Shown: positions 20,122 through 29,500 of the stretch, in pieces | Position numbering within the stretch: position 1 is the stretch's first letter | Layout of the letters: the number at the start of each line of letters is the position of its first letter | From: Microcaldota archaeon | Lineage (GTDB): Archaea > Micrarchaeota > Micrarchaeia > Anstonellales > Anstonellaceae | Length of the DNA: 64,000 bases | Assembly (NCBI GenBank): GCA_026413765.1 | Contig: JAOAKI010000001.1 | Location: 70,325-134,324, forward strand | Direction: 5' to 3' | Made by a program: the position numbers and the translations under genes | The notes under the pieces: generated by a model | Databases searched by the model: none | Seen by the model: the letters and a program-made list of their open reading frames with translations, nothing else | Told to the model about the DNA's origin: nothing

Positions 20122-20854
20122 CTTTCCTTTTTCTTCTTTTTTCGTATTGCCTTTTTGTTTTGAGATACTCATAAAGGGAATAGAGCCCTGCGATTATCGC
20201 GCTGACTATCGCAGGAATTATGAGCAGCCAAAGCCTCAAGTCTCCTTGCACAACCAACCCAACTAAGGCAAACACTCCGCATATCCAAAATAGCTTTGCT
20301 GCAAGCCGATTAGTCTTTTCCCATATTTTTTCATCAGCAAGCGTCCAAGGAGTCCTGACTCCTATAAAGTAGTTCCTTTTTGTGAAATTCAGCATGTAGC
20401 CGACATAAAAGAACAAAATCGCCACCGAGAAAATTATTATCAGGCTGGTGTCTACATGCCTCCAATAGCCAAGGTTGGGCAAAAGCATTGATATGTAAAT
20501 GACGCACATTATGAATACAAACAAGATTTTGAATCCCAAAAACTGCTCATAGAAATTCTCCAGATTTTTCTGGTAGATCTCTATCTTAGGAATGATCGAA
20601 AATCCGACATAAAGAACAAGAGTCATGAAAGGCACAAGGTACAGTATCACGCTTTTGTGCGCAAATATCGTGTTTCGCCCATCAAATCCGAATGTTACTG
20701 TCACCTCCTCTTTCTCGTTTGTGTGGACAAGAGGGTCTGCATAAACCGCAATCGCAAACATCAGCACTAGCATCAAAACAGGAAGAATCTCCTTGTGCAT
20801 CCTCCCACCCGAAGCCTCTTTGGAAGAGAAAAAATATAAACAGAAAGTAGGCAT
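20105..20854 (-). CDS. SdpI-like multi-pass membrane protein
   Basis: FTKRNYFIGVRTPWTLADEKIWEKTNRLAAKLFWICG signature plus several TM segments. Confidence 0.75.
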   Translation of the reverse strand: MPTFCLYFFSSKEASGGRMHKEILPVLMLVLMFAIAVYADPLVHTNEKEEVTVTFGFDGRNTIFAHKSVILYLVPFMTLVLYVGFSIIPKIEIYQKNLENFYEQFLGFKILFVFIMCVIYISMLLPNLGYWRHVDTSLIIIFSVAILFFYVGYMLNFTKRNYFIGVRTPWTLADEKIWEKTNRLAAKLFWICGVFALVGLVVQGDLRLWLLIIPAIVSAIIAGLYSLYEYLKTKRQYEKRRKRKVILIF

Positions 20855-20863
20855 TCCTAAGCT

Positions 20864-21391
20864 ATGCTGGTCAGGTTTGGCAAGAGCGAGATTGTTGCAT
20901 TCCTAGCCGCGGTTGTGATTGCAGTTTCTGCAATGCTTGCTTTCCGCCATATTTCTTTTTTGAGGCAGCTGGGATATTTGGAGATATTGGCAGTCTCTTT
21001 TGTTTCTTCTGCTACAGTATTGCTGCCTTTGCCTGGATTTGCAGTTGTCTTTGCGGCAGCCCAGTACCTCAATCCGTTCTTGCTTGGGCTTTCGGCAGGC
21101 ATCGGCTCAGGACTTGGAGAAATTTCTGGATATCTTGCAGGTACTGTCGGACACCGTACTCTCACAACCACTACTTTTTTTGAAAAGCACAAATTGCAGC
21201 TTCAAAAATACGGATGGCCTGTCGTTTTTCTCCTTGCTGTGATTCCAAATCCTGCTTTTGATGTCGTCGGCCTTGCAGCAGGCGCAATAAAAATGGAATG
21301 GTGGAAATTCCTGTCTGCGGCCATCTTGGGCAAATCAACACGCTATATTGCTCTGGCATTGCTGGGCGAATTTTCTGCCGGCTGGATCTAA
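20864..21391 (+). CDS. VTT/DedA-like (SNARE-associated) membrane protein
   Basis: LPLPGFAVVFAAAQYLNPFLLGLSAGIGSGLGEISGYLAGTVG...FLLAVIPNPAFDVVGLAAGAIKM. Confidence 0.8.
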   Translation: MLVRFGKSEIVAFLAAVVIAVSAMLAFRHISFLRQLGYLEILAVSFVSSATVLLPLPGFAVVFAAAQYLNPFLLGLSAGIGSGLGEISGYLAGTVGHRTLTTTTFFEKHKLQLQKYGWPVVFLLAVIPNPAFDVVGLAAGAIKMEWWKFLSAAILGKSTRYIALALLGEFSAGWI

Positions 21392-21399
21392 GCAGTCAG

Positions 21400-21490
21400 T
21401 GGGCCGGAAGAGATTTGAACTCTTGACCTTTCGATTTCAAAGCATATTGCATATCAGTCGAACGCTCCAACCAGGCTAAGCTACCGGCCC
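21400..21490 (-). tRNA. tRNA-Ile(GAT) with about 16-nt anticodon-loop intron (about 21436-21451)
   Basis: GGGCCGG/CCGGCCC acceptor, A73, TTCGA/TCGAA anticodon stem with 23-nt loop CTGATA-TGCAATATGCTTTGAA-A, AAGAG-TTCAAAT-CTCTT T-arm. Confidence 0.85.
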
Positions 21491-21555
21491 ACTTGCTAAG
21501 TTAATCGATGATAGATTTTAAAAAGAGCAGTTTGGTCAGCCCTGCTTGCAGCCTG

Positions 21556-22446
21556 TCATTGTGGTTTTTGCTTCGTGTAGACTTTTGCAGTCTTTTCAGC
21601 GTCAAAATCAGGCACAAGCTGGCTCCTTTTTTTCAGCGCTTCCAAATAGTCTTTCTGTATCTTTTCGAAGTAGACGCTTTCCTCCTCACTTAATTCCCGC
21701 GCCTGCTTTTCTGCAGCCTTTGCCTGTATTTTTGCAAGAAGCTCTCCAATCAATTTTTCGTTCGCGTCAAATTCTCCTGCCTTTGATGCTTCAACCCACA
21801 CTATCTTGCCGCCTATATTCCTTTGCACTTCATCTGTCGGCCTCAATTCTGCAAAATCAGCTTTTTTTTTATCCAAGCTGAAGCTGCCCGAGACGATCAT
21901 GCAATTTCTGCCCAGCCTTGCCGCAAGATTGACAAGCTCCTGCTGCTTTTCTTTCGGCAGAAACGACACGTCTACATCCGGGCCTTCGTTTTCCTCTATT
22001 ATCTGCCTGAGTGCCTCTGCTTCTTTGCGCGGGATTGTGTTCAAAAAAATTGTAAGCCTTGCTATCTCTTCTCTTTTTTCATAGTTTCTCTTGACTATCT
22101 CTGCCCTTTTTTTCATCAACTCGTAAAGCGAGCCGCTCTTTGTCCGCACTGCCTGCTCAAGCTCTGCCCTCGAATGGCTATTTATCTGCCTGGTATATTC
22201 TTCTATCTCCTTTCTATTTGGGACGAGTGTGACCATATCGGCAATCTCAAGTTTCTCTGCTATTGGAGCAAGCTTCTCTTCGACTGACTTGAGCTCTTCT
22301 TGGATTGTTTTGAGGTGCAAGTCCCCTTCCTTTGCACCCGAGCGCATAAGCAAATCTTTTTTGAAAAGCAGCTCGTTTTTTTTCCTACTCAACACTGTAT
22401 AGTCTACCAATTCTCTGCTTGAGATTATTATTGTCCTTTCCTGCAT
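21556..22446 (-). CDS. Coiled-coil hypothetical protein
   Basis: Long ORF with heptad-like K/E/L composition; intergenic spacing supports expression. Confidence 0.6.
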   Translation of the reverse strand: MQERTIIISSRELVDYTVLSRKKNELLFKKDLLMRSGAKEGDLHLKTIQEELKSVEEKLAPIAEKLEIADMVTLVPNRKEIEEYTRQINSHSRAELEQAVRTKSGSLYELMKKRAEIVKRNYEKREEIARLTIFLNTIPRKEAEALRQIIEENEGPDVDVSFLPKEKQQELVNLAARLGRNCMIVSGSFSLDKKKADFAELRPTDEVQRNIGGKIVWVEASKAGEFDANEKLIGELLAKIQAKAAEKQARELSEEESVYFEKIQKDYLEALKKRSQLVPDFDAEKTAKVYTKQKPQ

Positions 22447-22496
22447 ATGCTAAACTTTGGCGGCAACATTTATATTATTCTTTTTTTGCTGCCTGC

Positions 22497-22569
22497 TTTT
22501 TGGGGAGGGGGGCGCAACAAAAGTAGGGGTGTGGGAGGTGAATAACAGGCGCCCCCGTTTCCCCAAAAA
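22497..22569. repeat. Long imperfect inverted repeat with G-rich loop
   Basis: TTTTTGGGG-ag-GGGGGCGC ... GCGCCCCC-gttt-CCCCAAAAA. Confidence 0.65.
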
Positions 22570-22602
22570 TATCTTGGTCGCCTTGCAATTTAGTTGCAAG
22601 CA

Positions 22603-23073
22603 TCATCTTGCGCTGTACAGCACCGCCCTCCCAACTTGCTTTTTTGAAAGCAAGCCCATCTCATACATGCGGTTGAGGCGTGAGCTGGCAGCGTTTTTCC
22701 CTTTGTATCCAAACCTCCTGCGGACATCTTCCGCAGATACATAACCTTTCTCTTTGACGAACTTGAATATCTCCTCATCCACTTGCGGCAAAAGCACTTC
22801 TTCTGGCTCTTTTTTGATGGATGCTTCCAGTGCATCAAGCCTTGCTTCTATTTTTGCGAATTTCTCTTCAATTTGCGCAACAAGCGTCTTGAGGATTCGA
22901 TTGGTGTTCTCTTTTTCTGTTGCCGCGGTATGCATAATTGCGGCAATCACAAGCGGGTCTCTCAGCTTTTGTATCTCATTTTCCAATGGGGAAATAATTT
23001 CGTTTTTCAGCTCTTCGATTGCTTCTTTTCCTGAGCCTTCGCCAATAGGTTTATAATTTTCATTTTTCTTCAT
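22603..23073 (-). CDS. Coiled-coil plus C-terminal winged-helix DNA-binding regulator
   Basis: VDEEIFKFVKEKGYVSAEDVRRRFGYKGKNAASSRLNRMYEMGLLSKKQVGRAVLYSAR; ATG 23073 preferred over GTG 23082. Confidence 0.7.
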   Translation of the reverse strand: MKKNENYKPIGEGSGKEAIEELKNEIISPLENEIQKLRDPLVIAAIMHTAATEKENTNRILKTLVAQIEEKFAKIEARLDALEASIKKEPEEVLLPQVDEEIFKFVKEKGYVSAEDVRRRFGYKGKNAASSRLNRMYEMGLLSKKQVGRAVLYSAR

Positions 23074-23120
23074 TCCTATCACGCTGGCAGCTTGTTGGCG
23101 TCATGTGGTGATTGTGATTT

Positions 23121-23141
23121 TGTCACGATTTAGTCATGACA
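23121..23141. promoter_or_regulatory. Operator-like inverted repeat next to TATA of the winged-helix gene
   Basis: TGTCACGA-tttag-TCATGACA adjacent to aatatatataaatattta. Confidence 0.55.
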
Positions 23142-23324
23142 ATATATATAAATATTTAGGTTTGTCATTCGTAAAAAGCATAAAAAATTTTTACATTTCT
23201 TGCCTTTTTTAATAACAAAAATGTAGGCCCTCTTGCAATGCCGGCTGACCTTCTTGTTCCAAAAATCTTGCGCAGGCACAGCAAAACCAATTTATTTTCT
23301 TCTTCCTTTTAAAATCGTGGAAAA

Positions 23325-23972
23325 ATGGTAAATGAAGCCCCAAAGATTCTTGTTGACAGCCGCGAACCAGCTGAAATATCTGACTGGCTTGAGGCAGCTG
23401 GGGCAGAAATAGAGATCACTAATCTGCCAATAGGCGACTATCAGCTTTCTTCACGCCTGATTGTCGAAAGAAAGACGAGGCAAGATTTCGAGTCCTCAAT
23501 AATTGATGGCAGGCTATTTTCGCAGGCAGAATTGCTTGCTAGCGCAATCCCAAGGACAGTCATAATCGTGGAAGGGCAAGCCGAGCAGCAGAGAGTCTCA
23601 AGAAATGCGCTTTTGGGGGCATACGCTTCGCTTATTTCAGATTTCGGATTTTCTCTGTTTTTTACGTCTTCACTCTCCTCAACCGCCGAGCTGATCTTTG
23701 CATTAGCCTGCCATGAGCAACTGTCGAAAAATCATCCGCGCCCAATTCTTCCAAAAAGAAAAGCCCGCACGCTTGCTGAGCAGCAGCTTGCAGTTGTCGA
23801 GTCTCTGCCCGGAGTCGGTCCAAAGCTTGCCAGGCAGCTTCTTTTGTACTTTGACAATATTGAAAACATTGTGACTGCTCCAGAGGCAGAACTTGTTCAG
23901 GCAGGAAAAATTGGGCAAAAAAAGGCAAAAAGGTTGCGCCAGCTTTTTTCCTTGAGATTCAAAGAAGAGTAA
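23325..23972 (+). CDS. Stand-alone XPF/ERCC4-family nuclease with HhH domain
   Basis: ILVDSREPAEISDWL...GDYQLSSRLIVERKTRQDFESSIIDGRLFSQ; HhH VESLPGVGPKLARQLLLYF. Confidence 0.9.
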   Translation: MVNEAPKILVDSREPAEISDWLEAAGAEIEITNLPIGDYQLSSRLIVERKTRQDFESSIIDGRLFSQAELLASAIPRTVIIVEGQAEQQRVSRNALLGAYASLISDFGFSLFFTSSLSSTAELIFALACHEQLSKNHPRPILPKRKARTLAEQQLAVVESLPGVGPKLARQLLLYFDNIENIVTAPEAELVQAGKIGQKKAKRLRQLFSLRFKEE

Positions 23973-24120
23973 AAACCAGCCAACTCTGCCTTACATCTCT
24001 TGTCGAATATACATTCGTCATGCATTTAATTTGGGCATGAGATTGTTGAACTGCTTAGTGCAATTTTATAACTATTTATGCTTACATATATAGGCTTTGC
24101 ATTCGCATCAAGGTGGTCCT

Positions 24121-24603
24121 ATGGATGAAAAAATACTCAAAATTGTTGCAAGAAAGCTCAAACAATACGAAGGACAGCCGATTACGCAAGAAAAGCTGAC
24201 AGAGATTCGGCAAGCAGTCTATTCTGCGACCAAGACAAACAAATTTGCTTCTTTTGCGAATGTGAAAAAGTGGGTCAAGGCGGCACGGTCTATGCTAAAA
24301 TCGCAGCAAAAGAAAGAGGCAAGTCCTCCTCAAAAGGCAAAAGAGCCCGAAAAATCAGGCAGCAGCGAGTTTGCAGATTTTGAGGTTCCGCGCAAAGTCG
24401 AAGAGACCGTCAATATGATAAAAGACGAGCTTGCGTCGCCTCCTAAAGAAGTTGCGCTTCCAAAGCCGCAAATCGTTTTTGACAAAGTCTATCTGCAAAG
24501 CATCAAGTTTGAGATAGCCAGCATCCGCCAGACAATGGAGCGCGTAAGCAGGCAGCTTGACAAGCTTGAAAAAGAGCTCTCTAGCCACGCAAGCGAAGAA
24601 TAA
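24121..24603 (+). CDS. Conserved-looking hypothetical, helical
   Basis: ORF with gtggtcct-ATG start context; C-terminal coiled coil. Confidence 0.55.
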   Translation: MDEKILKIVARKLKQYEGQPITQEKLTEIRQAVYSATKTNKFASFANVKKWVKAARSMLKSQQKKEASPPQKAKEPEKSGSSEFADFEVPRKVEETVNMIKDELASPPKEVALPKPQIVFDKVYLQSIKFEIASIRQTMERVSRQLDKLEKELSSHASEE

Positions 24604-24636
24604 TCGCGCTTTTATTTTTTTCACTCGTTTTTTAGT

Positions 24637-25599
24637 TTGATGGGCGTCCTGGACAGCTTCGGATTGCAGATAGCTCTTGATGACTATGACGCAGAAGTCT
24701 GTTTTGTTTCGCATGCACACACCGATCATACGAAAGCATTCTCCAAAAACCGCAAAATCATTGCTTCGGATGAGACGTTCTTGCTTTTGGGCAAGTCCCC
24801 CTCTTGCCATCCTCTTCCTCAAGGGACATCACTGCACCAAGCAGGGCACATGCTTGGCGCAGTCCAGCTGAGGGCAGAGCTTGATGGGCAAGTTTTCGTC
24901 TACACTGGCGACTTTTCATTGCACCAGGGGTACACCACCTTGCCTGCCAAGATTTTGGAATGCGACACTTTGATGATAGATTCTACCTATGCCCTTCCTC
25001 ACTTGCGGCTGCCAAGCCGCGCAGATACAATCCGCAAAATAGCAAAGTTTGTCAGGCAAAATGAAAATAAGATCGTCTTGCTTGGCGCATACCTTCGCGG
25101 CAAGACCCAAGAGCTCATTCGCCTCCTCAATGAGGAATGCGGCATTGCACCGATCGTATCCAGCAAAGCGGACTATTTTTGCAAAGTCTACAGACAATCA
25201 GGTATAAAGCTTGACTGGATTGCCGCTGGCACTCCTGAAGCGCAAGAAGCGATGAAGTCTGCATTTGTTGCAATCGTTCCGCTTAGCCAGGCCAATTTTT
25301 CTTTCGGCGCCAAGCTTTCAGAGGCTTTTGGGCTTGAGGTCAAGACTGCGGTCGTCACCGGCTGGGCAGCCTTTCATCGTTTTCCAGCAGACGAAGGTTT
25401 CCCGCTTTCCGACCATGCAGATTTTCGAGACACAATGCGCTATATCCACGAATCAAACGCAAAGAAAGTCATATGCGCAAATGCGTCCGACAGAGAGGCG
25501 GCAGCTCATCTGCGAAGAATCGGGATAGATGCCGTCGCAAAATCATCGCTTTCTGGCAGCCACCAATGCAGCCTTCTGGAATGCATGCACAACAAATAA
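24637..25599 (+). CDS. Metallo-beta-lactamase fold nuclease (exonuclease-like)
   Basis: CFVSHAHTDHTKAF, QAGHMLGAVQLRAELDGQVFVYTGDFS, DSTYALPHLRLPSR, LSDHADFRDTMRYI. Confidence 0.85.
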   Translation: MMGVLDSFGLQIALDDYDAEVCFVSHAHTDHTKAFSKNRKIIASDETFLLLGKSPSCHPLPQGTSLHQAGHMLGAVQLRAELDGQVFVYTGDFSLHQGYTTLPAKILECDTLMIDSTYALPHLRLPSRADTIRKIAKFVRQNENKIVLLGAYLRGKTQELIRLLNEECGIAPIVSSKADYFCKVYRQSGIKLDWIAAGTPEAQEAMKSAFVAIVPLSQANFSFGAKLSEAFGLEVKTAVVTGWAAFHRFPADEGFPLSDHADFRDTMRYIHESNAKKVICANASDREAAAHLRRIGIDAVAKSSLSGSHQCSLLECMHNK

Positions 25600-25645
25600 G
25601 CAGCCATTTAAATCTTATTTCAAAAATTTCAAATGGGCTGGTTTT

Positions 25646-25951
25646 ATGCCATCTGCAAAAAAAGACGATATGCTTGGCGAAATCAAAGGAAGAATACCTC
25701 TCTACTCCAATGGGATAGACAATGCTGGCCAAATTATCCTGTGCGAAAGCGGCATCATACTGGAAGCGGAAGGCAACACTCTGAAGGTGCCGTTCCGATA
25801 TATTACTATGCTTGAAAAAAGCGGGGAGCTGCCACTTGGCAAAGTCAGCGTAGAAATCGAGGTTTTCGATCCTGCTGGCAACAAATACTATTACCAGTTT
25901 GGAATGGCTGACACACATTTCCTCATGCTCAAGCGTGCATGCTCCAAATAA
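25646..25951 (+). CDS. Small protein, possibly PH-like/CheF-like fold
   Basis: KGRIPLYSNGIDNAGQIILCESGIILEAEGNTLKVPFRYITMLEK; ATG 25646 preferred over 25529, which lies in the upstream gene. Confidence 0.5.
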   Translation: MPSAKKDDMLGEIKGRIPLYSNGIDNAGQIILCESGIILEAEGNTLKVPFRYITMLEKSGELPLGKVSVEIEVFDPAGNKYYYQFGMADTHFLMLKRACSK

Positions 25952-25990
25952 AGCTTTTAAGCACTGCAGCCTAAAGGCCTGTTGGTTTAT

Positions 25991-26500
25991 ATGGGCTCGC
26001 AAAAAGGCCAAGCCATGATGGAATATCTGGTTAGTTATGGCTGGGCGCTTCTTGCGCTTTTGCTTGTTCTGGCGGTTCTTGTTTCTTCCGGCATTTTTTC
26101 TCCCTCCAGCTTTACTTCCCAAGAATGCGTCTTCCAGCCGGGCTTGCCTTGCAACTCATTCATTCTCTACAAGGACAGCTCTTCAGGCCAGACTTACTTG
26201 AAATTCAGTCTCTCTAACGGCCTTGGCTTCCCCATCAATATAACCGAGGTCAACTACACTGTGATAGATATTGGAGTCCAAGGCAGAAGAGAAGTTGTTG
26301 GCAACATTCCTGTCCCAAGCGCAATCCAGCCAGGCGCATCTACGAATTTTTCCCAGAACTTTTCTGGGCCTTTTCAGCCTCAGCCAAAATCGTTCCGCAC
26401 TGTTTTTGTCCACCTGTCTTATTTGAATTGCAAAAATGCGGCTTGCAGCGGCCCATATGAAGTGTCAGGAAAGATAAGCTCGCTTGTGGAAGGCGGCTGA
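25991..26500 (+). CDS. Class III signal peptide (type IV pilin-like) protein, isolated
   Basis: MGSQKGQAMMEYLVSYGWALLALLLVLAVLVSSG; ATG 25991. Confidence 0.82.
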   Translation: MGSQKGQAMMEYLVSYGWALLALLLVLAVLVSSGIFSPSSFTSQECVFQPGLPCNSFILYKDSSSGQTYLKFSLSNGLGFPINITEVNYTVIDIGVQGRREVVGNIPVPSAIQPGASTNFSQNFSGPFQPQPKSFRTVFVHLSYLNCKNAACSGPYEVSGKISSLVEGG

Positions 26501-26587
26501 TCAGCATACTTTTAAATCCTAATGCTGTATTTTTTTTACGGCATAAACCTCAAAGGCGACCAAATTTGCCGCCGGAAAGGCAAGTCT

Positions 26588-29500
26588 ATGGTTTACATAA
26601 AGGCTTTGAAGTTCAGAGGGTTCAAGTCTTTCCGCCGCGCCGAGGCTTCTTTTCCAAAAGGGTTTGTCTGCCTTGCAGGTCCGAACGGAAGCGGCAAGAG
26701 CAACATTACTGATGGCATAAGGTTTGCGTTGGGGGAAAGCAGCCTGAAAGCCTTGAGGGCAAAGAGAGTTTCCGACTTGATCAATTCCTCTTGCAGTTTT
26801 GGAGAGGTTGTTCTCTATATAGATGGCGAAAAACAGTATGAAGTCAAAAGAGCAATCAAAGTGGACGGGAAAGACGTCAAGACGCTATACAAAATAAATG
26901 GTCGGCGCTCCACAAGGACGCTTGTGCTGGAAGAGCTTCGCCAATACGGTCTTGAAAGCGGCTCTCACAATATCATTGCGCAAGGGCAAGTTGAGCGCAT
27001 AGTTGAGATGTCCTCTAAGGAGAGGAGGCAAATCATTGACAACATCGCAGGCATTTCTGAATACGATGCAAAAAAAGAAGAAGCGCTTTCAGAGCTTGCG
27101 CGCGTTGACGCAAAAATAAATGAGGCGAACCTGGTCTTGGGTGAGCGGCAGATTGCGCTTTCTGAGCTGGAGCGCCAAAAAGCAGAAGCGCTTGCTTTCC
27201 TTGAGGCTCAGGAAAATTTCAAGAAAGCCAAAGCATCTCTCATTTCTTCAGAATATTCCAAGCTTAATCGCCAGCATTCCGAGATAGTCCAAAGATATTC
27301 CGAGCTTTCAAGCCAAGCAAGCGAGCTTGGGCACCAGGTTTCAGTCCTCTCCTCCAGGCTAGAAGAGCTGAATGGTCAAAAAAAGGCAATCGCAGAAAAG
27401 ATTGCTGCCTCCGCCTCGCGCGAAGCAACTATTCAAGACATCTCCCTTCTGAAAGAAAAAATAGGCTCACTTTCCGCAACTCATTCTGCACAGCAAAAAG
27501 ACCTCCAACGGCTGCAAGCTGAGCTGAAAGAAATCTCTGCTGAGATTAGCCAGGCAAGAAAGACGCAAGATGAAATAGCTGCTTCGATAAAAAAGCTGAA
27601 CGAAAGCTTATTGGGCATCAAGTCTATGCTAAGCCAAGCTGAATCGAAAGATTCCGGCAGCGAAAACAATGCCAAAAGAATCGCACAGCAAATTGAATCC
27701 TTGTCTTTGCAAATCATATCGCTTAAGGAGCAAAAAGCGGCTGCAGAGGCGGCAAAAGCAAGCGCAGAAAAAATATTGCGCATAAAGAGGCAGGAAAAAG
27801 AACGCATATCTGCCGCGCTAGGCTCATTTTCGGAGCACAAGCTCTCCGGAGAAGCTGAGCTTTACAAAAAAGAGATTTTGGCACTGCAGCAGAAGTTGGA
27901 CAGCCTTTTTGAGTCTGAAAGAGAGATCAACAGAAAGCTCCCCGAAGTTGAAAAGCAGCTTTTTGCGGCAAAAGACAAGGCTGCAAATTTGCGCGCTTCG
28001 ATTTCGCCTGCGCAAAGCGGGCTTGCCCTCAAAACGGTTGAGGAGCTGAAGCCGAAAATCAAAGGTATTTTTGGCCAAGTCTCCTCTCTCATTTCATGCG
28101 ACCAGAAGTTCATGCTTGCGCTTGAAGCAGCTGCTGGGCAGAGGTTGTCCTATGTAGTTGTGGACAATTCTTCCACTGCAATAAAGGTGATCGAAAAGCT
28201 CAAAGAGACTAAGGCAGGCAGGTGCACATTCATTCCTCTTGACATTCCGGTGCGCCAGCAGGATGATGCACCAAAAATGGCAGGCTTCCTTGGCAGACTC
28301 ATTGATTTTGTGAAGTACGACAGGCTATTTGAGCCTGCGATGAACTATGTTTTTGGGGACACGCTGCTTTTTGACAATGCGGAGAACGCAAAAAAAGGCG
28401 GCTATGGGAAATACAGAATGGTCACTTTGGATGGAGAGCTGTTTGAGAAGTCTGGGGCTATTACTGGCGGATTCTTGCGGACTTCGCTTCTCTCCAAAGC
28501 GGCGCTTGATAAGGCAGAAGCAGAAGCAGAGGAGCTCAAAAAGCAAAAGGATGACCTTTTTGCGCAGCTTTACAGCATAAGAGAAGAGATGAGCCTGCTA
28601 AGAAAGCAAAAGGCAGAGGCGGAAGTCAAGCTGAAAGGAATAGAACTCGAGCTTAAATCTGCGCAAGAAAAGCAAGCAAGCAAAAAAGCTCTGTCTGATG
28701 CGCTTGCGCAAATCGATGCCGAAATTCAGTCTGCAGAAAAAGAGATAGCTAATGCATCCTCTTTAGTGCAGTCGTTAGAACAAAAGCTTACGCAAGCAAT
28801 CAGCCAGTTTGAGCTGCTCAAAAGGCAGCTGGACGAAGAAAACGAGAAGATCAAGAAATCAAATCTGGACGCAAACGTGCGGCTCCAGCAGCTGCATGCA
28901 GAGCGGTCAAGGCTCGAGGCGCAGCTCCAAGCCAAAAACGAAGAGCTGGAAAAGACGACATCTTCGCTTTCTCTTCTTGTTTCCAAGAAAGAAACAATCC
29001 AAGCCCAGCTTTCCGAATGCAAAAAGACCATCTCAGATCTGCAGGCCCAAATTGACGAAAACAGCAAACTCCTGAAAGAAAAAGAAGCAAAACTTTCTGA
29101 GCTGAGCGCAACCAACAGCAAGCTCATGTCAAAGCTTAAAGAAATTGAAGACCAAGCAGCGGAAGTTGCTCAGCAGGCAGGCAAGCTGAAGGCGGAGCTT
29201 GACCGGTGCTCAAAAGAAATGATGGAGACGGAAATCCGCAGGCAAACAATAGAGACTCGCCTTGCTGACCTAAAAGCTTCGCTTGAAGAATTTTCTGGAA
29301 TTCAGATAATCGATGCGTCGAAGCAAGAGCTTGAGGAGCTGATGAAAAAAAGCGAGGCAATAATGAATTCTCTTTCTTCAGTGAACCTCAAAGCGCCACA
29401 GCAGTATGAGCAAAAGAAAGCAGAGATAGACGAGATCAAGTCGAGAGTCGAGTCGTTAGACGCAGAAAAAAAGGCTGTCTTTCATATGATCGACGAGATA

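Noticed and set aside
23239-23313. 24-aa ORF MPADLLVPKILRRHSKTNLFSSSF upstream of the XPF-like nuclease
   Set aside because: Too short and without clear RBS or conservation evidence.
24355-24822. 155-aa minus-strand ORF
   Set aside because: Antisense to two supported plus-strand genes.
25469-26122. 217-aa minus-strand ORF
   Set aside because: Antisense to MBL nuclease end, the PH-like gene and the pilin; no protein-like motif.
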